From NCBI GenBank assembly GCA_004559785.1, contig SFXD01000039.1, forward strand, positions 1 to 18,847: DNA of 18,847 nt. Reading direction: 5' to 3'. A model generated the notes under the pieces. The model ran no database searches, was not told where the DNA came from, and worked only from the letters and a program-made list of their open reading frames with translations. The DNA comes from a bacterium. Lineage in GTDB: Bacteria; Bacteroidota; Bacteroidia; Bacteroidales; Bacteroidaceae. The position numbers and the translations under genes were made by a program. Positions 7,532 to 14,229 of this stretch are shown here, piece by piece; the stretch's first letter is position 1; each line of letters opens with the position of its first letter.

Positions 7532-9049
7532 TCACTGGTGCTGTGGGCGCAGTAGGTCGTTGACCGTCTTGACGGGATTGAACGTCGTCAGGGGCACCTC
7601 CACCATCAGCGTGTTCCAGTTGCTCATTGCTCCGTTCCACAGTCCTGGCAGTTCAAGGGCCTTCAGTTCCCTGCCGTTCTTGCTCTTGTAGGATATGAAT
7701 CCCGTGCTGGGGTCGACGTACTTTGTCAGGTCGAACTTCCTACCCTTGTAGTCCTTGGTGGCGCATACTATGTCCACGGGGTTGAAGTGCGTACCGTGTT
7801 CGAACATCTCCACGTATTCCTTGCAATCCCTGTCGATCTGGCTGCTTTCCAGAATCTGGAGCGACGTGGAGCCGTCGGGGTTGTAAGCCACGAAGGGGCC
7901 TCCGCCAGGCTCTCCGATGTTCTTTACCACCCCGCAGACGCGTATGGGTCGGTTCAGCTTATTCTTGATGAATATGTATAGCTCGGTATCTTCCATGTCC
8001 TTCAGCCCTGGCATGTCGCATCCGAGTGTGTGCCTTACGAAGCGTATCATCTCCTCTATGTCGTCGTGGCTGTACTTGCCGCTATCAAGCAGCTCGAGGT
8101 ATGAGAACACCTGTTTCTGCACCTTGACGAGCAGTCCTGCTATCACTTGCTTCCACTTTACCGTATCGGCTTTCAGCTTGTCGGGGACGACGTTGTCGAT
8201 GTTCTTGATGAAGATGATGTCCGAGTCGAGGTCGTTCAGGTTCTCTATCAAGGCACCGTGTCCTCCGGGGCGGAAGAGGAGTTTGCCGTCCTCGGTACGG
8301 AATGGCGTGTTGTCCATGTTCACCGCCACGGTGTCGGTGCTTGGCTTCTGTTCGCTCATGGTGACGTTGTAGTGTATGTGGTACCTATCCTCTGCCTCGG
8401 GCAGCACCCTGTCCATCAGTTCCAGGAACAATTCCCTGTGTGCTTCGCTAACGGTGAAGTGTACGTTGGTCTCCCCTTGGCTGCTGGCGTACGAAGCGGC
8501 TTCGGCGAGGTGCTCCTCTACGGGTGTCCTGGCGCAATCGTCGTACGAGTGGAACTGCAGCAATCCCTTTGGCAGAAAGCCGTAGCCGAGCCCTTCGTCG
8601 GACAATAGGCTCTCTGCTACCTGCTTGTATTCTCCGTCTTCCATCAGTGCGTCTACGCCCTTGCCATGGTTCAGGAAACAGGCATCGTTGAGTGCGTCGT
8701 AGAATGCAAAGTCGTGTATGTTGCCGAAGAACCTCTTCTCGAAGTCGGTAGTCGGCACATCGTAGTCAGCGTCGAGGAAGGCGAACAGGTCCTTGAACAT
8801 CCTGCTGGCGGCTCCGCTGGCAGGGACGAACTTGGTGATGTTGTGCCTCTCCGCCCTGTAGGTATTCCACCTGTCTGCAAGTTCCTCGGTTTCTTCCTCC
8901 GTAGGGGTTACTATTCCCTTGCCGGCAGATGCCGCTTCCTTTAGCCGGAGGTATGGGAAACCTTGCTCGAAGCATTTCAACTGGCGATCAATCTGCTCTT
9001 CGCTGATGCCCTTCTCCCTGATTTGTTCTCTGTCTTCCTGTGTAAGCAT
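7532..9049 (-). CDS. DUF4301 family protein, nucleotidyltransferase-like signature
   Basis: The 505-residue protein matches what I know of DUF4301 (PF14134), a family nearly confined to Bacteroidetes and without an assigned reaction. Landmarks are FVPASGAASRMFKDL (74-88), KGLLQFHSY (161-169), ARTPVEEH (173-180), SEQKPSTDTVAV (232-243), and the block from 257 to 290 containing RPGGHGAL (260-267) and FIKNIDNVVPD (280-290). The order of an early small-residue loop, a PGGHG loop and a later IDN resembles UDP-sugar pyrophosphorylases of the GT-A fold, which use GGxGTRxG, PGGHG/PGNGG and VDN. A sugar-nucleotide or related nucleotidyltransferase role is therefore a testable guess. It has no signal peptide or membrane segment. 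It is the first gene of the DUF4301-fhs-flippase run and diverges from the rel gene across a short control region. Confidence 0.88.
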   Translation of the reverse strand: MLTQEDREQIREKGISEEQIDRQLKCFEQGFPYLRLKEAASAGKGIVTPTEEETEELADRWNTYRAERHNITKFVPASGAASRMFKDLFAFLDADYDVPTTDFEKRFFGNIHDFAFYDALNDACFLNHGKGVDALMEDGEYKQVAESLLSDEGLGYGFLPKGLLQFHSYDDCARTPVEEHLAEAASYASSQGETNVHFTVSEAHRELFLELMDRVLPEAEDRYHIHYNVTMSEQKPSTDTVAVNMDNTPFRTEDGKLLFRPGGHGALIENLNDLDSDIIFIKNIDNVVPDKLKADTVKWKQVIAGLLVKVQKQVFSYLELLDSGKYSHDDIEEMIRFVRHTLGCDMPGLKDMEDTELYIFIKNKLNRPIRVCGVVKNIGEPGGGPFVAYNPDGSTSLQILESSQIDRDCKEYVEMFEHGTHFNPVDIVCATKDYKGRKFDLTKYVDPSTGFISYKSKNGRELKALELPGLWNGAMSNWNTLMVEVPLTTFNPVKTVNDLLRPQHQ

Positions 9050-9085
9050 ATATTCTATGAGTTTTAGTTTGCGTAAATACGTATA

Positions 9086-9109
9086 AAAACATGATGCAAG
9101 TCATGTTTT
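9086..9109. promoter_or_regulatory. Perfect 9+9 inverted repeat in the divergent control region
   Basis: AAAACATGA (9086-9094) and TCATGTTTT (9101-9109) are exact reverse complements around the six-base spacer TGCAAG. The site lies between the divergent DUF4301 and rel starts, just downstream of the minus-strand -7 box and about 75 bases upstream of the rel one. A 9-base perfect dyad with a 6-base centre has the shape of a dimeric regulator site. It could also fold as an RNA hairpin in the DUF4301 leader. Confidence 0.45.
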
Positions 9110-9115
9110 GTCGTA

Positions 9116-9123
9116 CAAAGTTA
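9116..9123 (-). promoter_or_regulatory. Candidate -7 element for DUF4301-fhs-flippase
   Basis: Read on the minus strand this is TAACTTTG, an exact fit to TAnnTTTG, 66 bases before the DUF4301 start. The nearest upstream TTTG on that strand (9139-9136) is only 12 bases away, shorter than the usual 19-21, so the -33 part is not convincing. Confidence 0.45.
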
Positions 9124-9166
9124 CATAAAAAGACTCAAAGGGCGGTGGAAAAAGGAAAAAAAATCA

Positions 9167-9174
9167 TAACTTTG
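9167..9174 (+). promoter_or_regulatory. Candidate -7 element for the rel gene
   Basis: TAACTTTG fits TAnnTTTG exactly and would start transcription near 9180, which makes an upstream start at 9091 unlikely. The two opposed boxes (here and 9116-9123) share the same eight bases. No good -33 TTTG is seen. Confidence 0.5.
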
Positions 9175-9198
9175 CCTAATATTAATCAGAGTAGCTAC

Positions 9199-11496
9199 AT
9201 GAAACCAGACATTATGGACAACCATGATAAGCCAGGGGATGCTCTCGCGAAGGCTTCAGGCACAGATATTGCCAACGCCTGCTACGGCTGCCGGTTCACG
9301 ATAGGGGAATTGCGCGGATTGGCAGATGCGCGCCGTGAACTGTCAGGACTGATTTCCGGTACTTTGCAGCCAGATGACGAGAGTAAGGTAAGGAATTATC
9401 TCCGCAGGGTGGTGGAAGAAGGCAGGATGGAGCGTGACGTCTTCGGGCTCTGCTCCATAGCCAAGGACATCGACACGGCCGTTACGGTGGCCAGGGAGAT
9501 AGGTGTCAGCCGAGGTGCCGTACTCGGGGTGATGCTCGACTCGGCCGTAACCACTGGCATGGCTACGTTGGAGGATATAGGCAGGGACTTCGGCGACGAC
9601 GTGGTACACGTCATGCACGGAATCATCAGGGTAAAATCCCTGTACACCAAGAGCCCTGCCGTGACGAGCGAGAACTTCCGGAGCCTGCTCGTTACCTTTG
9701 CCGAGGACATGCGCGTGATACTCATCATGATAGCCAACCGCGTGTGCGTCATGAGGAAAATCAGGGATGCGCAGGACGACGATGCCCGCAGGCAGGTTTC
9801 CATGGAAGCTGCCTACCTATATGCCCCGTTGGCTCACAAGCTGGGGTTGTACAAGCTGAAGAGCGAACTGGAAGACCTCAGCCTCAAGTACCTTGAGCAT
9901 GACGCATACTACCACATCAAGGACAAGCTCAACGAGACCAAGAAGGCACGCGACGAGTACGTTGCCAACTTCATAGAGCCCATCGAGCGCAAGCTGTCGG
10001 AGGCAGGGCTGAGGTACCACATTAAGGGACGCACCAAGAGCATACACTCCATCTGGCAGAAGATGAAGAAGCAGCATGTAGGTGTCGACGGGGTGTATGA
10101 CCTGTTTGCCATACGCATCATACTCGACTCGGAGCCTGACAAGGAGAAGCAGGATTGCTGGCAGGTGTTCAGCATCGTAACGGACATGTACCAGAGCAAT
10201 CCAAGCCGCATGCGCGACTGGCTGTCGGTTCCCAAGAGCAACGGCTACGAGAGCCTCCACATCACAGTGCTGGGCCCCGGGCAGAAATGGGTGGAGGTGC
10301 AGATCAGGACGGAGAGGATGGACGACGTGGCAGAGCATGGACTTGCCGCACACTGGAGGTACAAGGGCATCAAGGGCGGACAGGGAGGAGTCGACGAATG
10401 GCTCTCGAACGTGCGCGGCGCACTGGAGGCTAACGACGACCTGCAGCTCATGGATCAGTTCCGCATGGACCTCGTGGAGGACGAAGTCTTCGTGTTCACC
10501 CCCAAGGGCGACCTCTTCCGCCTTCCTGTTGACTCTACGGTGCTCGACTTCGCCTACAGCATACACTCCAAGGTGGGCGACCATTGCATCGGTGCCCGTA
10601 TCGGAGGCAGGAACGTCACCATCAGGCAGAAGCTGCACAGCGGCGACCAGGTGGAGATACTCACCAGCAACAGCCAGTTCCCCAAGCAGGATTGGCTCTC
10701 GCTGGTGCACACCGGCAAGGCAAGGTCGAAGATAAGGCAGAGCATCAAGGAGATGCAGAGCCGCCAGGCGGCGATGGCAAAGGAAGTACTGGAGCGGAAG
10801 ATGAAGAACCGCAAGCTGGACTTCGACGAGCCAGCCCTGATGCACACCATCACAAGGCTCGGCTACAAGGTAGTCACGGATTTCTATGCCGCGCTGGCCG
10901 ACTCGTCGTTAGACGTCAACCATGTTCTGGAGGAATATGCCCTCCAGTTGCGACGGGATAGGGGAGAGGAAGAGAAGCCTGCCGCCACGACGAGTGCCGA
11001 CCGATACGTGATGCAATCCGACGACAATGCCGCGACGAGGAAGCTTGCCGACGACGTGCTCGTCATAGACGGTAGCCTCAAGGGGCTCGACTTCCAGATG
11101 GCTAAGTGCTGCCAGCCCGTATACGGCGACGAGGTGTTCGGCTTCGTCACCAACGGCGGGGGCATCAAGATACATCGCGTGGATTGCCCAAACGCTCCGC
11201 AGATGAGGGAGAGGTTCGGCTACCGCATCGTCAAGGCAAGGTGGGACGGGAAGCGCGGCTCGCAGTACCCCATCACGCTACGGGTGGTGGGCAACGACGA
11301 CCTTGGTATCGTCAACAACATCACGAGCATCATCTCCAAGGAGGAACGCATCCTCTTGCGCAGCATTAGCATAGACAGCCACGACGGGCTCTTCTCGGGC
11401 ACGCTGACCGTTATGCTCGACGATACGGGCAGGCTCCAGTCGCTCGTCAGGAAACTGAAGACCGTGAAGGGCGTCATCAACGTCACGAGGGATTGA
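9199..11496 (+). CDS. RelA/SpoT homologue: (p)ppGpp synthetase with degenerate hydrolase domain
   Basis: It transfers pyrophosphate from ATP to GDP/GTP to make (p)ppGpp, the starvation alarmone. With the start at 9199 the protein has 765 residues. The HD domain (about 85-220) has lost its catalytic set: the family's LHDVVEDT reads MLDSAVTT (112-119) and LADRTHNM reads IANRVCVM (178-185). The synthetase domain is intact, with GRTKSIHS (277-284), YDLFAIRI (300-307), NGYESLH (348-354), EVQIRT (366-371) and AAHW. A TGS domain (about 427-489), a KCCQP zinc-finger segment (636-640) and an ACT domain (about 690-765) follow. The loop that reads RxKD in bifunctional enzymes and ExDD in E. coli RelA is RMRD (337-340). 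The open frame extends to 9091, but the promoter box at 9167 and the non-family sequence before 9199 argue for 9199 (or 9214). Probably synthesis-only. Confidence 0.93.
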   Translation: MKPDIMDNHDKPGDALAKASGTDIANACYGCRFTIGELRGLADARRELSGLISGTLQPDDESKVRNYLRRVVEEGRMERDVFGLCSIAKDIDTAVTVAREIGVSRGAVLGVMLDSAVTTGMATLEDIGRDFGDDVVHVMHGIIRVKSLYTKSPAVTSENFRSLLVTFAEDMRVILIMIANRVCVMRKIRDAQDDDARRQVSMEAAYLYAPLAHKLGLYKLKSELEDLSLKYLEHDAYYHIKDKLNETKKARDEYVANFIEPIERKLSEAGLRYHIKGRTKSIHSIWQKMKKQHVGVDGVYDLFAIRIILDSEPDKEKQDCWQVFSIVTDMYQSNPSRMRDWLSVPKSNGYESLHITVLGPGQKWVEVQIRTERMDDVAEHGLAAHWRYKGIKGGQGGVDEWLSNVRGALEANDDLQLMDQFRMDLVEDEVFVFTPKGDLFRLPVDSTVLDFAYSIHSKVGDHCIGARIGGRNVTIRQKLHSGDQVEILTSNSQFPKQDWLSLVHTGKARSKIRQSIKEMQSRQAAMAKEVLERKMKNRKLDFDEPALMHTITRLGYKVVTDFYAALADSSLDVNHVLEEYALQLRRDRGEEEKPAATTSADRYVMQSDDNAATRKLADDVLVIDGSLKGLDFQMAKCCQPVYGDEVFGFVTNGGGIKIHRVDCPNAPQMRERFGYRIVKARWDGKRGSQYPITLRVVGNDDLGIVNNITSIISKEERILLRSISIDSHDGLFSGTLTVMLDDTGRLQSLVRKLKTVKGVINVTRD

Positions 11497-11726
11497 GCCT
11501 TGGCTCACGGCTGCCACGTCGTGCCTAAACAATACATTCCACCAATGGAATCATGTCATACGATAAAGGAAAACGATAGTCAACATAGAATAAACTAATT
11601 CAACTTTCGAAAGTTCAAATGAATCGAATATCAAAAGGAAGTCTGGTGTGCCCCCAAGGGGGCAGAAGCACTTGCTAAAGCAGAATAAACTAAATTAAAG
11701 AAATAACATAAAAAAAGACCATCTGA
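11494..11726. repeat. Intergenic region rich in short palindromes and a direct repeat
   Basis: No gene is visible between rel and the peptidase. TGAGCC-TT-GGCTCA (11494-11507) overlaps the rel stop. ATTCCA-CCAA-TGGAAT lies at 11536-11551. AACTTTCGAAAGTT (11602-11615) is a perfect 14-base palindrome. TGCCCCC-AA-GGGGGCA (11649-11664) has seven-base arms but no T-run. The 12-mer AGAATAAACTAA occurs exactly twice (11587-11598 and 11682-11693), bracketing the last two palindromes. I find no TAnnTTTG box, so the promoter of the peptidase gene is not evident. Confidence 0.6.
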
Positions 11727-14171
11727 ATGATGAAGTACTATTTTCTAACGGCTCTTGCAAGCCTCATCGCGTTGCAGGCGCACTCCATCGACGTACACAA
11801 GTTGTTCGTGGCAGGACCATACCCCATGCCGACCCCAATCATCACCGATTCACTGGATGCCAGTTGCAACAAGGTGGACACGGCGGAAGTCCTCTTCTCT
11901 ACGCCTCTCTCCCTTACCCTGTGGAAGGAGCAGGGGCAACCTACGGACAGCATCATACCGGCACCCGGTGCAACCTCGCTCACCTTGGCTGGCTTCACGA
12001 TAGAGAACACTGGCTTCGCGAAATGCAAGATTAGCGTCAGTTGCAGGAGCCGCCACAAGGTATACGTGGATGGCGAAGAGGCGAAGGAGGAGAACCACCT
12101 CGTCCCGGGCAGGCACGACGTGAGCATCAAACTGCTGCAGAAGCCGGGCGAATCCGATACGCTGAGGATAAGCGTCGACTCGGCACAGGAGGGCATTGCC
12201 GTCAACCCAGCGGGACAACGCTACTGGACGCTGTCCGACCTGATGCACGGCGAGAGGCTGTCCACCACTTCGCTGTCCAGCGGCGGCAAGTACCTGCTGC
12301 AGAACCGCCGCACCATACACAAGGGTGGCAACACCACATGGAGCAAGGAAATAATCGACCTTGCCACGGGGCACAGGATTCCCGTCTCCGACTTCCTGCA
12401 ATGGGCATGCAAGGACGACCGCTACATACGCCTCACCACCGACGCACGCGGGACGAAGGTATTCGAGAGCGTGGACGTAGAGACGGGCCACTCAGACGTC
12501 ATCGGCAAGTACGACGGTCCCGGAGAGACAAGGCTGTATGCCAACGACACGGGGCTTATCGTCTACGAGACGACCGATGGTCCCAAGGAGAGCGACAACG
12601 CCGTCCGCCAGATACTGCAACCCGACGACAGGCAACCCGGGTGGAGGAACCGCACGGGCATCAAGCTGATGGATTTCCGTACGGGCATCGTAAGGCAACT
12701 GGCACTGGGCGTACACGGCACCAGTGTGAGCGCATCCGACGACGGCTCGAAGCTGCTTGTCTCCATCCACAGGCATGACATTACGAGGCGTCCCTTCTAT
12801 TTCACCACCATCCTGCTCGTAGATGCCGCTACACTGGAGGCAGACACCCTTGTCAGGGAAGACGGCTTCATCCACTCGGCACAATTCTCGCCCGACGCCA
12901 AGCAGGTGATGCTCATCGGAAGCCCCGAGGCACTGGCAGGCATAGGCAACACCCTGCCGCAGGGACGCACGCCCAGCATGGTAGAGAACGAGCTCTACAT
13001 CACCGACCTCGACACCAGGCAGACGAGATGCCTCACGGCTGACTTCGACCCCAGCATACAGGAGGCGAGATGGTGCAGGGCAGACGGTAAGATATATGCC
13101 CTCACCGAGGACAGGGACCATGCCCACATCTTCCGCATCGACCCCAAGGACGGCAGGTGCCAGATGCTGCACACCTCCGAGTCGTACGTCTACGGCGGCT
13201 TCAGCATTGCCCGCGACAAGGCCTTGCTCTCCTACGTAGGCGAGACGGCGGAGCATTCCGACCGTACATGGACAGTCGACCTCAGGAAGGACAAGGAGAC
13301 ACTCGTGGCAGACGTCAATCCCGTCAGGCTCGACGGCATCAGGCTCGGCAAGTGCCACGACTGGAATTTCGTGGCCGAGAGGGGCGACACCATCTATGGG
13401 TGCTACTACCTGCCGCCATACTTCGACGAGAGCAAGCAATACCCCATGCTCGTATACTATTATGGTGGATGCTCGCCCGTCGGACGCATGCTCGACAGCT
13501 ACTATTGCTACCAGGAATGGGCAGCCATGGGGTATGTGGTGTATGTGCTCCAGCCATCGGGATGCAGCGGCTTCGGACAGGAGTTTGCCTCCAGGCACGT
13601 CCGCGCTTACGGCGACTATACCGCCGACGACATCATACAGGGCACCAAGCAGTTCTGCACCGAGCACCCCTTTGTCAAGGCTGACAAGGTAGGATGCATG
13701 GGAGCCTCCTACGGCGGATTCATGACCATGTACCTGCAAACCAAGACCGACATCTTCGCCGCGGCCATGAGCCATGCCGGTATCAGCAACCCTGCCAGCT
13801 ACTGGGGGTTCGGCTACTGGGGCTACAGCTACAGCGCGGTGTCGGCTGCCGACTCCTACCCCTGGAACGACGTCGACCTCTACAGCGGACACGCCCCACT
13901 GTTCAATGCCGACAAGGTGCACACACCCATACTCTTCATGCACGGCGGAGCGGATACCAACGTGCCCATCAACGAGAGCATACAGATGTTCACCGCCCTG
14001 AAGATACTGGGCAGGGAGACGGCCTTCGTCACCGTCGACGGGGAGAACCACCACATCCTCGACTACAACAAGCGCATACGCTGGCACGACACCATCATGG
14101 CATGGTTTGCCAAGTGGCTGCATGACGACCCCACATGGTGGGATACGCTCTATCCCGCGAAGAACCTCTGA
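11727..14171 (+). CDS. Secreted S9 family (prolyl oligopeptidase/DPP-IV type) serine peptidase
   Basis: The 814-residue protein starts with a classical signal peptide (about residues 1-20, KYYFLTALASLIALQAHS), with no lipobox, so it is probably periplasmic. An N-terminal beta-rich extension of about 130 residues precedes a middle region with WD/Kelch-like propeller features (about 170-530). Examples are FIHSAQFSPDAKQVMLIGSP and repeated 'D..T' strand motifs. The C-terminal alpha/beta hydrolase (about 545-800) has the nucleophile in GASYGG (Ser661), the acid in HGGADTNVP (Asp743) and the base in GENH (His775), so the triad is complete. S9 enzymes cut short peptides, often at or near proline or small residues. 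In peptide-using Bacteroidales they supply amino acids from di- and tripeptides. The exact specificity cannot be read here. ATGs at 11727 and 11730 are both possible. It lies 58 bases before mutS2. Confidence 0.93.
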   Translation: MMKYYFLTALASLIALQAHSIDVHKLFVAGPYPMPTPIITDSLDASCNKVDTAEVLFSTPLSLTLWKEQGQPTDSIIPAPGATSLTLAGFTIENTGFAKCKISVSCRSRHKVYVDGEEAKEENHLVPGRHDVSIKLLQKPGESDTLRISVDSAQEGIAVNPAGQRYWTLSDLMHGERLSTTSLSSGGKYLLQNRRTIHKGGNTTWSKEIIDLATGHRIPVSDFLQWACKDDRYIRLTTDARGTKVFESVDVETGHSDVIGKYDGPGETRLYANDTGLIVYETTDGPKESDNAVRQILQPDDRQPGWRNRTGIKLMDFRTGIVRQLALGVHGTSVSASDDGSKLLVSIHRHDITRRPFYFTTILLVDAATLEADTLVREDGFIHSAQFSPDAKQVMLIGSPEALAGIGNTLPQGRTPSMVENELYITDLDTRQTRCLTADFDPSIQEARWCRADGKIYALTEDRDHAHIFRIDPKDGRCQMLHTSESYVYGGFSIARDKALLSYVGETAEHSDRTWTVDLRKDKETLVADVNPVRLDGIRLGKCHDWNFVAERGDTIYGCYYLPPYFDESKQYPMLVYYYGGCSPVGRMLDSYYCYQEWAAMGYVVYVLQPSGCSGFGQEFASRHVRAYGDYTADDIIQGTKQFCTEHPFVKADKVGCMGASYGGFMTMYLQTKTDIFAAAMSHAGISNPASYWGFGYWGYSYSAVSAADSYPWNDVDLYSGHAPLFNADKVHTPILFMHGGADTNVPINESIQMFTALKILGRETAFVTVDGENHHILDYNKRIRWHDTIMAWFAKWLHDDPTWWDTLYPAKNL

Positions 14172-14229
14172 CGCTTGCCTCAATGCAATCAATGGCTTAT
14201 TTAAGTAATATACCGGTTTCAGACAAAAG

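Noticed and set aside
9091..9198. Upstream extension of the rel reading frame to the ATG at 9091
   Set aside because: It would span the TAACTTTG promoter box and the start of the dyad, and the added 36 residues have no resemblance to the RSH N-terminus. 9199 or 9214 is more likely.
12492..14192. Long 566-codon open frame antisense to the peptidase gene
   Set aside because: It lies entirely opposite a gene with clear family motifs. The composition looks like a codon-bias shadow, with no recognisable domain.
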